From: Hymenobacter rigui
Lineage (GTDB): Bacteria; Bacteroidota; Bacteroidia; Cytophagales; Hymenobacteraceae
Length of the DNA: 64,000 nucleotides
Assembly (NCBI RefSeq): GCF_003944715.1
Contig: NZ_RWIT01000006.1
Coordinates: 1-64,000, forward strand
Direction: 5' to 3'
The stretch's first letter is position 1, and each line of letters starts with the position of its first letter. Positions 9,020 through 18,136 of the stretch are shown here, piece after piece. A program made the position numbers and the translations under genes. Below the pieces are notes generated by a model. It had not been told where the DNA came from, searched no databases, and saw only the letters and a list, made by a program, of their open reading frames with translations.

Positions 9020-9347
9020 GTGGGCAGGGCGGAACTGCGCTGGCGTAAACGAAAAATCTATGCTTCGGATAAAGCCGCGCAACCTTTCGGTTTGGCACAG
9101 CGACTTTGTGGCCTACACACTGACGTTTTCCATTACCAGACAGGCTATTAGTTCCGCCCTACCTTTCCATTTTTCAGGCTTGTCTGGTCGCAGCCGTACC
9201 TGAGTGGGTTTTGGTGCCATTTACGCGCCACAACCGCCCAGAGTGCGGCTGCTGTAGTTAGGAAGTGCCTGCGGCCAACGGCCAAGCCTCGCTCAGCAGT
9301 CGGCAATATCGGTGCCTCAACGCCCTTGCTATTCCAAAAAAGCGTTT
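9020..9347. other. Intergenic stretch, no gene seen
   Basis: A 328-bp gap between the convergent nagB-like and DnaJ/TPR genes. I see no coding frame, no strong hairpin and no RNA gene. Confidence 0.5.
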
Positions 9348-10520
9348 CTATTGCGCTATCGGGGCTGCTATTGAGGTACTCCCAGGGCGGCAGGTTGAGT
9401 CCTGAGCAGCGCGGGCAAACTCGTAGCCCTGCACGATGGCCCGCCGAAAATATTCACACGCCTGCTCCGGCTCCCGCTGCTGCTGCGCCACCCGACCCAA
9501 CAGAAAATACACCTGTCCACTGCGTGGGGTGATACTAAGTACCTCCCAATAGTCACTTTGAGCGGCCTCATACTGCTTCAGCTTGAATCGGGCCAAGCCT
9601 CTGAAAGTAAACAGCTTGCCCCGAAGCCGCTCCGCGACGGGAGCATATTTCAGTCCTTGGCTGAAGAATGAATCGGCCTGCTGATACTGCTCCCGTTTAA
9701 ACAGATAGTATTCGCCCCGCAACAGCCAGGCGCGGGCCAAAGTGGCGTCCAGAGTCAGGGCGCGGGCATAAGCGGCCTGAGCAGCCTGGGGCTGGCCGAG
9801 CGCCGCCCGGCATTGTCCCAGGCGAAGCCACAGTTGACCTTGCTGCCGCAACGGAGCGCTACTCAAAGCCTGCTGAAAATCGTCAAGAGCCTGGGCGTAG
9901 CCGTGCTGGGCCAGCTGCTCTATCTCGCCCCGGCGCTGCAGGGCAGGACCATAGCCCGGTTTAAAGTGTAGGGCATCGGTGAAGTAGCTGTGCGCGCCTT
10001 CCCAGTTATGCTGTCCGTAGGCCCGTAGGCCCCGCTCGTAATTGCGCACCCCCGATACATGGTCCATGGTAATCTTTACAGATATAATGAACAGCAGAAA
10101 CCCCGCCACCAGCAGAGCCGCCATCCAATAGTCGCGGCGGGTGAAACTGACTTTCTGGCGCGGAATAGGTCGATAGTGTCGCTCGTGAGCCCCTGCCGGC
10201 GGGCGTGTCCGCAGCGGAGCGGGCGGTGGCATGGGCACGCCATACACTCGTTGGCTATGGTTGCGATACTGCTGCTGCCGCCGGGCCTCTTCAGCGCGAC
10301 GCGCGGCTACCTGCAGCTGGAAATCGTACTGAGCGCGGCGGCCGGGGTCACCCAATACCCGGTAAGCCGCCGCTACCGCCTTAAACAGCTCTTCGTACAG
10401 CGTGTTGCCACCGTGCTTATCAGGATGATACTGCACGGCCAGCCGTTTGTAGGCCACCTTGATGTCGTGCGCCGAAGCGGAAGCGGAAACGCCTAATACC
10501 GTGTAATGATTCTGGCTCAA
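9348..10520 (-). CDS. J-domain / TPR membrane protein
   Basis: The N-terminus is a J domain beginning QNHYTVLGV with the HPD motif near residue 32. It is followed by a basic linker, one membrane helix (about 118-140, WMAALLVAGFLLFII) and five or so TPR repeats to the C-terminus. The J domain would recruit DnaK on the cytoplasmic side. I chose a TTG start at 10520 (390 aa) because it puts the J domain at the N-terminus. A GTG at 10565 would add a hydrophobic 15-residue leader that does not fit the family. The client is unknown. Confidence 0.78.
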   Translation of the reverse strand: MSQNHYTVLGVSASASAHDIKVAYKRLAVQYHPDKHGGNTLYEELFKAVAAAYRVLGDPGRRAQYDFQLQVAARRAEEARRQQQYRNHSQRVYGVPMPPPAPLRTRPPAGAHERHYRPIPRQKVSFTRRDYWMAALLVAGFLLFIISVKITMDHVSGVRNYERGLRAYGQHNWEGAHSYFTDALHFKPGYGPALQRRGEIEQLAQHGYAQALDDFQQALSSAPLRQQGQLWLRLGQCRAALGQPQAAQAAYARALTLDATLARAWLLRGEYYLFKREQYQQADSFFSQGLKYAPVAERLRGKLFTFRGLARFKLKQYEAAQSDYWEVLSITPRSGQVYFLLGRVAQQQREPEQACEYFRRAIVQGYEFARAAQDSTCRPGSTSIAAPIAQ

Positions 10521-10663
10521 CGAGTAGATGGTATATAGTAAAAGTACGCCAATTTTCAGACACACCGCGCCCTTTTCCGTAAGAGGTTGCTACCGTGAAA
10601 CCGGTAGCCAGATCATTTTCCCCTGGTAACCCTGTAACGTTGTTTTCCGCAAATTCTCTCCCA

Positions 10664-11050
10664 ATGGCCCTATTCTCCACTGAAGACGACACGTCCAAAA
10701 CACCCCGTACCGATAACCTGATGGGAAACCTGATGGGTTACCTCGATACGCGCATTGACCTGGTACGCCTGGAAGCACAGGAAAAAGTAAAGACCGCCTT
10801 CGTTGGCACCGTACACGGAGTTACCCTGGGTCTCATTGGTCTGCTGTTCTTTGTATTTCTGAACCTGTTTATAGCCTTGCTGCTCAATGATGTGCTGCAT
10901 AGCCCTTACTGGGGTTTCGGTATTGTGGCAGGCTTTTACCTGTTGCTGCTGGTCATTTTTCTGGTTGGAATAGATAAGAAGCTCTTCCAGGGCCTGGCCG
11001 ACAAGCTCCTGAACAACACTATTTACAAATCCGACAAACGCCAAGCCTAA
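10664..11050 (+). CDS. Phage-holin-like / YqjE-type (DUF1469) membrane protein
   Basis: 128 residues: an N-terminal amphipathic helix (NLMGYLDTRIDLVRLEAQEK), two membrane segments (about 48-72 and 82-104) and a charged C-terminus. The pattern fits the Phage_holin_3_6 / YqjE family, usually stress-linked inner-membrane proteins and not phage holins. The next gene starts 6 bases after its stop, giving a three-gene operon with the GGGP synthase gene. Divergent from the J-domain gene. Confidence 0.75.
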   Translation: MALFSTEDDTSKTPRTDNLMGNLMGYLDTRIDLVRLEAQEKVKTAFVGTVHGVTLGLIGLLFFVFLNLFIALLLNDVLHSPYWGFGIVAGFYLLLLVIFLVGIDKKLFQGLADKLLNNTIYKSDKRQA

Positions 11051-11056
11051 CCCTGT

Positions 11057-11791
11057 ATGGCCGATCTGCATAATCCACTGTTCGAGGACGAAAAAGAGTT
11101 TCTGGAGCGCCAGAAGCAGGAATACGAGCGTGCCCTGCTGGGCGACGTCGAGGAAATTAAAGCCAAAACCCAGGAAGTAAGCAAGTACGTGGCCATCGGG
11201 GCCGGGGTACTGGGCGGTATCTGGCTGCTGAGCAAAGCCTTCGGCGGTAAAAGCAGCAAACACCTGGCTCACGCCGATGAGTACGACCGGCACCGCCTGA
11301 AAGCTCCCCGCACCCGCCGCCCACCAGCTGCCACCGCCGTGGATACGGCCGTGGCCGACGATCTGGGCTTTGGCTCCGGACATCATCAGTTTGATCGGGG
11401 CCGGACGCACACAGCACCTGCTTCGGAGCGGGCCGATATTGCCCCCGACGTATATCACACGGATGCCGACCCGTTTCAGCCGACCCCGGCGTCGGTGCCG
11501 GCCCGCGCTTACCGTCCGCAGCCCCAGCCGCAGCCGCAGTCCGGCGAAGCATCCTCTATTCTTGCTTCGGCCGTGAAATCCTTTCTGCAGTCGGATACCG
11601 GCAAGATGCTGGTGGCACAGGCCTCGGCGGTTTTGATGGCCTATATTGCCAAGAAAGCCGGCGACTACTTGCCAATCCTCAAAAATCCCGACCTTGCAAC
11701 GGCAAGTACGCTTCACGCGGAGCCCGAAACCAAGGATATCGAGTTTACTTATCACCACGACGACGCGGATGCGCCTCACCAGCCTGTATGA
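11057..11791 (+). CDS. Conserved hypothetical protein with membrane segments and Pro/His-rich middle
   Basis: 244 residues. It has an N-terminal charged helix, a short hydrophobic stretch (VAIGAGVLGGIWLLSKAF), a low-complexity middle rich in Pro, His and Gln (including PQPQPQPQ), and a second helix-rich part near 165-215 (MLVAQASAVLMAYIAKKAG). Together with the YqjE-like protein encoded upstream it resembles the paired YqjD/YqjE membrane-associated proteins in layout, but I do not recognise a family. Its 3' end overlaps the next gene by 23 bases. Confidence 0.65.
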   Translation: MADLHNPLFEDEKEFLERQKQEYERALLGDVEEIKAKTQEVSKYVAIGAGVLGGIWLLSKAFGGKSSKHLAHADEYDRHRLKAPRTRRPPAATAVDTAVADDLGFGSGHHQFDRGRTHTAPASERADIAPDVYHTDADPFQPTPASVPARAYRPQPQPQPQSGEASSILASAVKSFLQSDTGKMLVAQASAVLMAYIAKKAGDYLPILKNPDLATASTLHAEPETKDIEFTYHHDDADAPHQPV

Positions 11792-12599
11792 TGCCCTGAG
11801 CAAACGCCGGACAAACGGCCAGAAGTCGTTGGCGGTCCTGCTGGACCCCGACAATCTGGACGAAGCCGGTTGCCAGCGCCTACTAGAGTTGAGTGAAACA
11901 CATACAGTAGATTACTTTTTTGTGGGCGGCAGCCTGGTGACGAGTGCGCACCAGGCTGCCCTCATTCGTTTTATCAAGAGCCGCTCGGCGGTGCCGGTAC
12001 TACTGTTCCCGAGCCACAGCCTGCACCTCGATGCGCAGGCCGATGGTATCCTGCTGCTTTCCCTGATTTCGGGCCGCAACCCCGATTTTCTGATTGGTCA
12101 GCACGTTATTGCAGCGCCACTGTTGCGCGCTAGTAACCTGCAGATTCTGCCTACCGGTTACATGCTGGTAGATACCGGCCGCCAGACCACGGCCAGTTAC
12201 ATCAGCGGCACTACGCCTCTGCCCTACGATAAACCAAGTATTGCCGCCTGCACTGCTATGGCCGGCGAGCAGTTGGGCCTGCGACTAATGTATTTGGATG
12301 GGGGTAGCGGGGCCATGTACCCCATTTCCCCCGCCATGATTCGGGCGGTGCGCCAAGCCGTTGAAGCACCGCTCATTGTAGGCGGCGGCATCAATACCGC
12401 TGAAAAAGCCTATGCGGCTCTACAGGCCGGGGCCGATATCATTGTCGTTGGCAACCAGATCGAAAAAGACCCGGGGTTTCTGGCCGACATGTCGCGCACA
12501 GTACATCAATTCAATCAGACCACTGATTCCACTGATTTTTCGACGGGTACCGCAGATTTCGTGAATGATTCAGTTGGCGCTTCTGGCCGCAATCAGTAA
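11769..12599 (+). CDS. Geranylgeranylglyceryl phosphate synthase (PcrB/GGGPS family)
   Basis: 276 residues. The TIM-barrel signatures are LLDPDN near 23-28, YFFVGGSL, SGRNPDFLIGQHV, YLDGGSG and IVGGGINT, followed by ADIIVVGNQIEKD. The family joins a polyprenyl diphosphate to sn-glycerol-1-phosphate (or G3P in some bacteria), the first ether-lipid step. Bacteroidota carry a phylogenetically distinct group whose product use is poorly understood. About 30 residues after the barrel (rich in Thr, Ser and Asp) look like a disordered tail. It starts inside the previous gene, so translational coupling is likely. Confidence 0.9.
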   Translation: MRLTSLYDALSKRRTNGQKSLAVLLDPDNLDEAGCQRLLELSETHTVDYFFVGGSLVTSAHQAALIRFIKSRSAVPVLLFPSHSLHLDAQADGILLLSLISGRNPDFLIGQHVIAAPLLRASNLQILPTGYMLVDTGRQTTASYISGTTPLPYDKPSIAACTAMAGEQLGLRLMYLDGGSGAMYPISPAMIRAVRQAVEAPLIVGGGINTAEKAYAALQAGADIIVVGNQIEKDPGFLADMSRTVHQFNQTTDSTDFSTGTADFVNDSVGASGRNQ

Positions 12600-12644
12600 C
12601 AGCCCCACCCACCTCGACACAACCCACTCAAAGCACCAAAAGGT

Positions 12645-12680
12645 AAGGCCACCGTTCTGGATAGAACGGTGGCCTTTTTT
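12645..12680. terminator. Bidirectional terminator between GGGPS and AraC genes
   Basis: A perfect 14-bp stem (AAGGCCACCGTTCT and complement) has a GGAT loop and a T6 run on the plus strand. It can serve both the plus-strand operon and the convergent AraC gene. Confidence 0.88.
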
Positions 12681-12713
12681 CGATCGTCCACAAAATCCGC
12701 GGAATCAATAGTA

Positions 12714-13637
12714 CTAGATGTTCATGGCCGATTCGCGGCGGCGCATTTTACCGGCCGGAATACCGAACATCATCTTGAAGCGGCGGCAGAAGTAGGCGGT
12801 GTCTTTGTAGCCCACTTCCTTCCCAATATCACGAATGCTCTTCTTGGTGGTACGCAGCAGGAACACGGCGCGCTCCATGCGCTGGTATTCAATATAGTCC
12901 TGCGGGTTGATGCCGGTCAGCATTTTAAAGTACTGACCCACGTAATCCTCGCTCACGTTGGCCACGCCCGACAGCACTTTGTTCGATAGGTCGCCGCCAA
13001 TGTTCTCCTTGATGTAGTTGAACAGGTCAATGAGGCGCGGGTCCTTGAAGTAGGTGCTGTTGGTAGCCAGCTGCTCCACGAACATCTTGTTCTTGAGGAT
13101 GTAGCGCACAATTTCCACCACGATATTCTCGGTGTAAATCGTAATCAGCCGCTCCCGGCCGGGCAGTTCCTGCAGGCTCTCCTCTACTACCTTAATCACC
13201 AGATTAGCCAGCTTGGAATTGCCGGTAATGAGGAAGGCTGGCACATCCAATGAAGCAAAGAAGTTCACCGAATCGAACACCTTCGCCTCAAAGCTCACGA
13301 AAGAGTGACTCTCCTCCGCATCGCCAATGAGGTCGAGGTTGGAGTTGGAGTGGAAGAACTTGTCCTTGTTGGTAATCAGATCATCATTGGTGATGCTCTT
13401 ATTCGAGGTTTCGCCGTAGGTCACCTTCGTGGCCCGGCCGCCCGGAATAAACAGCATTTCACCTTCTTCAACTGCCTGATCTTCATCGCCAAAGGAAATA
13501 CGACCTTTGTGCAACAGAATCAGGTTATTGCCTACATCGTATGAGTTTTTTACGGTGAAGGGCTGCTGCAACACTAGGTTTTTCGCTTTGATGTAGCGAA
13601 CCCCCAGTGACTCTATTACTTTATTATAATCTTCCAT
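12714..13637 (-). CDS. AraC-family transcriptional regulator
   Basis: 307 residues. The N-terminal half is a cupin-like sensor (about 20-150, with GNNLILLHKGRISFG). The C-terminal 100 residues hold two helix-turn-helix motifs of the AraC/XylS type, the second with SIRDIGKEVGYKDTAYFCRRFKMMFG. The effector is unknown. The gene stands alone between two terminators, with a 150-bp AT-rich upstream region. Confidence 0.9.
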   Translation of the reverse strand: MEDYNKVIESLGVRYIKAKNLVLQQPFTVKNSYDVGNNLILLHKGRISFGDEDQAVEEGEMLFIPGGRATKVTYGETSNKSITNDDLITNKDKFFHSNSNLDLIGDAEESHSFVSFEAKVFDSVNFFASLDVPAFLITGNSKLANLVIKVVEESLQELPGRERLITIYTENIVVEIVRYILKNKMFVEQLATNSTYFKDPRLIDLFNYIKENIGGDLSNKVLSGVANVSEDYVGQYFKMLTGINPQDYIEYQRMERAVFLLRTTKKSIRDIGKEVGYKDTAYFCRRFKMMFGIPAGKMRRRESAMNI

Positions 13638-13729
13638 CTTTGGCGGGTGGTTTGTTTTGGCTCAATGTGGCCGGGAAATAGTACCCCGGACTTATGTAAT
13701 ACAAAATAACATATAAAAATTCACAAAAA

Positions 13730-13764
13730 CACAAAACCCAGCCAATATTTGACTGGGTTTTGTG
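13730..13764 (-). terminator. Terminator of the acyl-CoA dehydrogenase gene
   Basis: A perfect 12-bp stem CACAAAACCCAG/CTGGGTTTTGTG has an 11-base loop, 32 bases past the stop codon. Confidence 0.85.
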
Positions 13765-13795
13765 CAACAAGTCTGACTTTTAGGCAATTCAGATC

Positions 13796-14935
13796 TTATT
13801 TGAGAATTTCCCGAGAGATTACAATTTTCTGAATCTCAGAGGTTCCCTCGTAAATCTGCGTGATTTTGGCATCCCGCATCATGCGCTCTACATGGAATTC
13901 CTTGACGAAACCGTACCCCCCATGAATCTGCACAGCCTCTACAGCCGTATCCATGGCCGTTTTGGAAGCGAACAACTTCGCCATAGCGCCCGATTTAGCG
14001 TAGTCGTGGTGGCCGTCTTTATCGTGAGCAGCCTGTAGGCACAGCAAACGGGCAGCATCAATGTTCGTTGCCATGTCGGCCAGCTTGAACTGGATGGCCT
14101 GGTGCTGCGAAATTGGCACCCCAAAGGCTTTGCGCTCTTTTGAGTACTTCAACGACAGCTCGTAGGCTCCCGAGGCAATACCTAGTGCCTGCGCGGCAAT
14201 GCCGATACGGCCGCCGGCCAGCACCTGCATAGCGAACTTGAAGCCGAAGCCATCCTCACCGATGCGGTTTTCCTTGGGCACTTTCACGTCGGTGAACATG
14301 AGGGAGTGCGTGTCGGAGCCACGGATGCCGAGCTTGTTTTCTTTCGGGCCGATTACAAAACCGGGGGTATCACGCTCCACAATCAGGGCGTTGATGCCGC
14401 GGTGCTTTTTCTCGGGGTCGGTTTGAGCAATTACCAGATATACCGATGCGGAGGAACCGTTGGTAATCCAGTTTTTGGTGCCGTTGAGCAGGTAATGGTC
14501 GCCTTTATCCTCGGCGGTGGTGCTTTGGCTGGTAGCATCGGAACCGGCTTCGGGCTCCGACAGGGCAAAAGCCCCGATGATTTCGCCGGTAGCCAGCTTG
14601 GTCAGGTATTTCTGCTTCTGCTCCTCGGTGCCGTATTTCTCCAGACCCCAGCACACCAGCGAGTTGTTCACCGACATGATAACGGAGCAGGAGGCATCTA
14701 CTTTGCTAATTTCTTCCATGGCCAGCACGTAGCTCACGGTATCCATACCGCCGCCGCCGTACTCGGGGCTCACCATCATACCCATGAAGCCCAGCTCACC
14801 CATTTTCTTGATTTGCTCGGCAGGAAACTTCTGGTGCTCGTCACGCTCAATTACGCCGGCCCACAGTTCATTCTGCGCGAAGTCGCGCGCGGCGGCCTGT
14901 ACGGCCAGTTGTTCTTCGGTGAGCTGAAAATCCAT
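13796..14935 (-). CDS. Acyl-CoA dehydrogenase
   Basis: 379 residues, full length for the family, starting MDFQLTEEQ. FAD-binding motifs are visible (GAFALSEPEAGSD, KNWITNG) and the catalytic Glu lies in IYEGTSEIQ near the C-terminus, the position used in short- and medium-chain enzymes. It oxidises fatty acyl-CoA to enoyl-CoA and hands electrons to ETF. The frame remains open 88 codons upstream without family resemblance, so the ATG at 14935 was taken. Monocistronic between hairpins. Chain-length preference is not readable. Confidence 0.93.
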   Translation of the reverse strand: MDFQLTEEQLAVQAAARDFAQNELWAGVIERDEHQKFPAEQIKKMGELGFMGMMVSPEYGGGGMDTVSYVLAMEEISKVDASCSVIMSVNNSLVCWGLEKYGTEEQKQKYLTKLATGEIIGAFALSEPEAGSDATSQSTTAEDKGDHYLLNGTKNWITNGSSASVYLVIAQTDPEKKHRGINALIVERDTPGFVIGPKENKLGIRGSDTHSLMFTDVKVPKENRIGEDGFGFKFAMQVLAGGRIGIAAQALGIASGAYELSLKYSKERKAFGVPISQHQAIQFKLADMATNIDAARLLCLQAAHDKDGHHDYAKSGAMAKLFASKTAMDTAVEAVQIHGGYGFVKEFHVERMMRDAKITQIYEGTSEIQKIVISREILK

Positions 14936-15006
14936 GCAGTAAATAAGGGGTGGGGTGGGAAAAATGCGACTGGTTGTGCCGAAGCGTAAATTCGCTGGCG
15001 ACTCAA

Positions 15007-15056
15007 AATTAACCCGCAGATTTTGCAGATTAAGCAGACACCACAGATTTTTTCTA
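15007..15056. repeat. Short degenerate GCAGATT repeats
   Basis: Three copies of a GCAGATT or ACAGATT unit (near 15016, 15027 and 15044) occur within 50 bases upstream of the acyl-CoA dehydrogenase gene, with a further GCAGATT at 23955. They resemble worn intergenic repeat remnants. Confidence 0.35.
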
Positions 15057-15209
15057 GGAACCGACCTGTATAAGCCCGGAAGCCGGATTTTTGTTTCGGA
15101 GCCCTGGTAACAACATCGGCAGTGGTATAGTGCCGTTTCGGCGCCCACGGAAACAGCCAGGCCGCTTTTGTAGAATTTCAACACTGCCCATTGGTGCATC
15201 GTTGGTAAA

Positions 15210-15247
15210 CAGAAGAGCCACCCCGGTTACCCAGGGTGGCTCTTCTG
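15210..15247 (-). terminator. Terminator of the YugP-like protease operon
   Basis: A 14-bp stem (15210-15223 with 15234-15247) has a 10-base loop, 13 bases beyond the stop codon. Confidence 0.85.
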
Positions 15248-15260
15248 TAGTGTCAAATAC

Positions 15261-15950
15261 TTAGCGGCGACGCCCCATCAGCATGGTGGCATAATAAAAG
15301 AGCGTAGCCAGTGAGCCCAAGGCGGCAACCACGTACGTCATGGCAGCCCACCACAGCGCATCTTTGGCCATCGTGTGTTCCTGCGGGGTTACGATGTTGC
15401 GCTTGTCCATCCAGGCCAGCGCCCGTTTGGAAGCATCAAACTCCACGGGCAGCGTTACGAAGCTGAACAGGGTAGTGAGGGCGAAGAAGGCCACGCCAAT
15501 GGTCAGAGGGAGGGCTGTAGTGCGGAGCATAACCACCCCCAGAAACAGCAGAATAGGCATGAACTTCGACACGGCGCTCAACGCGGGTACCATGGTCGAG
15601 CGGAACTGCAGGGCGCTGTAGGCGGTGGCATGCTGCACAGCGTGGCCGCACTCGTGGGCCGCTACGGCCGCTGCCGCCGCGCTCCGGTCGTTGTATACAG
15701 TCTCGCTCAGGTTTACCGTCTTGTCGGCGGGGTTGTAGTGGTCGGTGAGTTTGCCTTCGGTACTGATGATGCGCACGTCGGTGATGCCGTGGTCGGCCAG
15801 CATCAGTTCGGCAACCTGCCGGCCGCTCAGGCCGTTGCGCAGGCCTACCCGGGAATACTGCTCAAATTTACTGCGGAGGCGCATCTGAATGAGCCAACTG
15901 GCCAACATCGTGAGTAGCACGATAATCATGGCCGGATTCAGGTGGTACAT
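15261..15950 (-). CDS. YugP-type membrane zinc metalloprotease
   Basis: 229 residues of the neutral zinc metallopeptidase family PF04298 (YugP). It has an N-terminal membrane helix (about 8-24), the zinc motif HECGH near residue 99, and three further membrane segments (about 128-165 and 198-222). It is predicted to be an inner-membrane protease; substrates are not known. It is the last gene of a same-strand group with rfaE2 and the LPG-synthase-like gene. Confidence 0.85.
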   Translation of the reverse strand: MYHLNPAMIIVLLTMLASWLIQMRLRSKFEQYSRVGLRNGLSGRQVAELMLADHGITDVRIISTEGKLTDHYNPADKTVNLSETVYNDRSAAAAAVAAHECGHAVQHATAYSALQFRSTMVPALSAVSKFMPILLFLGVVMLRTTALPLTIGVAFFALTTLFSFVTLPVEFDASKRALAWMDKRNIVTPQEHTMAKDALWWAAMTYVVAALGSLATLFYYATMLMGRRR

Positions 15951-16021
15951 GGGAAAGAGGTTCGGGTGAAAGTGAATGCCCGACTCCTACCCAAACCGCA
16001 CCTTCTCGGATGCTTTCGGGG

Positions 16022-16504
16022 CTAGGCGCCGCGCAGGATTCGCTCAACAATGCGGGTGGTACTGTAGCCGGCTACCAACGGTACGGTGAGTACCTGGCCG
16101 CCCTTCTGTAACACCACTTCGTGGCCCACAATTCCACTGATCTGGTAGTCGTCGCCCTTTACCAGGATATCGGGCTGTACGGCTTCAATCAGCGCAAGCG
16201 GGGTTTGTTCACCGAAGAGCACTACGGCATCCACGAACAAAAGAGAGGCCAACACCCGCGCACGTGACACTTCGTCCTGCAGTGGGCGGCCCGGCTTCAG
16301 GCAGCTTACCGAAGCATCCGTATTCAGCCCGACCACCAGCCGGTCGCCCAAGTGCCTAGCTTTTTCCAGGTAATCCACATGGCCCAGGTGCAGCAGGTCG
16401 AAGCAGCCGTTGGTGAACACCACTTTCTCGCCGGCGGCCTGCCACTGCGCCACCATGGGCAACAAGGCCTCGCGGCTCAGTATTTTCTCTTTCGTCCACT
16501 GCAT
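16022..16504 (-). CDS. rfaE2: D-glycero-beta-D-manno-heptose 1-phosphate adenylyltransferase
   Basis: 160 residues, the stand-alone nucleotidyltransferase half of HldE. It has TNGCFDLLHLGHVDYL (HxGH site near 40-43), a KGDDY motif and the C-terminal YSTTRIVERI signature. It makes ADP-heptose for LPS core. The kinase partner (rfaE1) is not in the window. The gene lies 46 bases after the LPG-synthase-like gene on the same strand, so co-transcription is likely. Confidence 0.92.
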   Translation of the reverse strand: MQWTKEKILSREALLPMVAQWQAAGEKVVFTNGCFDLLHLGHVDYLEKARHLGDRLVVGLNTDASVSCLKPGRPLQDEVSRARVLASLLFVDAVVLFGEQTPLALIEAVQPDILVKGDDYQISGIVGHEVVLQKGGQVLTVPLVAGYSTTRIVERILRGA

Positions 16505-16550
16505 TGGTTCAGGGGTATTATCAGATGGATAAGAAAACCGGCACGGACGT

Positions 16551-17573
16551 TTAGGCAGCTACCTTCGGCAGGGCGGCCGTTTTGCCCGATTTCATCATAC
16601 TGGCCACAAAGCTGATACCGCCCATCAGCACGACCAGCAGCGTCTGGGAACCGTGCACTACCAGGGCGTACGCAATACCGGCCTCCTTGCTGATACCGTA
16701 GGCCAGCAAAATGCCCTGTACCATCACGTGGAACGGCCCGATGCCGCCCGCTACCGGCGCAGCCATGCCAAATGCCCCGAAGGTGAGTACCGCCAACGCC
16801 GCCCGCATGCCCAGGTCATAAGTGGCCGGGAAGGCGAAAAATGCCAGGTAGTCCATCAGGTAATACACGGCCCAGGTGAAGAAGGTATGCAGCAGGAAGG
16901 CGCCTTTATTTTCCAGCTTCAGAATGCTGAACGCACCGGCCAACACCCCTTTCACAAACGCCACAGCCTTGTTGAACAGCGCATTCTGCCGCAGCCGTTC
17001 CAGATTCCGGAACATGGCGTAGGCCAGCACCAGCAGCAGAATCAGCGCAATACCCAGAGCGGCCAGCAGCGGCGTGCGGTTGCGGGCCAGGGCATCGTAG
17101 CGGCCGGCCAGCATCTTATCCGTCACGAACGACCAGAACGTGTTGAAATCCAGCAGCAACGTACTACCCAACAACCCCAGCAACACCAGCACATCAATCA
17201 CCCGCTCCGTTACTACTGTACCCAGGGCCACCTGCACCGGTACTCCGCTGGTGCGCCGCAGCACCGAGCAGCGGATAACCTCGCCCATCCGGGGCAGTAC
17301 CAGGTTGGCCAGGTAGCCCACCATCATGGCATGATACACGTCCCAGTAGGCCGGCTTGTGGCCGGTGGGGTCAATCTGCATTTTCCACCGATAGGCCCGG
17401 CTAAAGTAGCCCAGGGCCGACAGCACCATGGTCAGCACCAGCCACGAGTAATTGGCTTCGCGTACATACTGGCCGATGCGGCTCAGGTCCTGCCCCTGCA
17501 GGGCGTACCACATCAGCAGTACCGAAACTGCCAGCAGCAGCACATATTTAAGTATAGTAAGCAGATGCTTCAT
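16551..17573 (-). CDS. Lysylphosphatidylglycerol synthase-like transmembrane (flippase-like) protein
   Basis: 340 residues with about eight membrane helices and the family signatures RAYRWKMQ and LVLPRMGEVIRC near 72-103, matching LPG_synthase_TM (UPF0104). It lacks the C-terminal aminoacyl-transferase domain of MprF, so it is a membrane-only member, likely moving or modifying a lipid. Next to rfaE2 and far from tRNA-dependent partners. Function otherwise unknown. Confidence 0.85.
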   Translation of the reverse strand: MKHLLTILKYVLLLAVSVLLMWYALQGQDLSRIGQYVREANYSWLVLTMVLSALGYFSRAYRWKMQIDPTGHKPAYWDVYHAMMVGYLANLVLPRMGEVIRCSVLRRTSGVPVQVALGTVVTERVIDVLVLLGLLGSTLLLDFNTFWSFVTDKMLAGRYDALARNRTPLLAALGIALILLLVLAYAMFRNLERLRQNALFNKAVAFVKGVLAGAFSILKLENKGAFLLHTFFTWAVYYLMDYLAFFAFPATYDLGMRAALAVLTFGAFGMAAPVAGGIGPFHVMVQGILLAYGISKEAGIAYALVVHGSQTLLVVLMGGISFVASMMKSGKTAALPKVAA

Positions 17574-17603
17574 GTGGTTCTAGGAGAGGCTGCAAGGTAT
17601 TGC

Positions 17604-17651
17604 AGCAAAAAGGCTGGCTATTCCGGGGGCAGAACAGCCAGCCTTTTTGCT
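17604..17651 (-). terminator. Terminator of panD
   Basis: A perfect 16-bp stem (17604-17619 with 17636-17651) has A5 and T5 tracts, 17 bases past the panD stop. It separates panD from the downstream membrane-protein operon. Confidence 0.9.
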
Positions 17652-17668
17652 GAAGTGCAGGCACAGGG

Positions 17669-18016
17669 CTACACTACCCGGTTATGCTGGTCAGGGAAAA
17701 TTACGGTGGGCTTATGCGCTTTGGCTTCCGCAAAATCAATCAGGGCGTAAGAAATGATAATGATGATGTCGCCAACAGCCACACGGCGGGCAGCCGGCCC
17801 GTTCAGACAAATCATGCCCGAGCCCCGCTCTCCTTTGATGGTGTAGGTTTCAAACCGCTCCCCATTGTTGATATTCACAATGGTCACCTTCTCATTTTCC
17901 ACCATATTGGCAGCGTCCAGCAGGTCCTCGTCAATGGTGATGCTGCCTACATAGTGCAGCTCCGCCTGCGTAACCTTCACGCGGTGAATTTTGGACTTGA
18001 GAACCTCGATGTGCAT
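17669..18016 (-). CDS. panD: Aspartate 1-decarboxylase
   Basis: 115 residues, normal proenzyme length. The self-cleavage site is Gly24-Ser25 in YVGSITID, which yields the pyruvoyl cofactor, and the NGPAARR motif is present. It makes beta-alanine for pantothenate, used by PanC encoded just upstream. It has its own -7 box at 18046-18053. Confidence 0.96.
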   Translation of the reverse strand: MHIEVLKSKIHRVKVTQAELHYVGSITIDEDLLDAANMVENEKVTIVNINNGERFETYTIKGERGSGMICLNGPAARRVAVGDIIIIISYALIDFAEAKAHKPTVIFPDQHNRVV

Positions 18017-18045
18017 GATTGAAAAGCGGATGATTTTTCGGTCCG

Positions 18046-18053
18046 CAAAGATA
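18046..18053 (-). promoter_or_regulatory. -7 box for panD
   Basis: Reading the minus strand, TATCTTTG followed by CGG matches TAnnTTTG, 30 bases upstream of the panD ATG. No clear -33 element is seen. Confidence 0.55.
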
Positions 18054-18136
18054 CGGAAGCAGAATCAGTGAATGAGAGGACAGAGAAATACAGATAAGGC
18101 TTTATGCACAAGCCCTCTGCATCTCTCTCCAGTCAG

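Noticed and set aside
10664..11050. A prophage remnant at the holin-like gene
   Set aside because: The YqjE-type membrane protein is chromosomal in many bacteria and no other phage gene is near.
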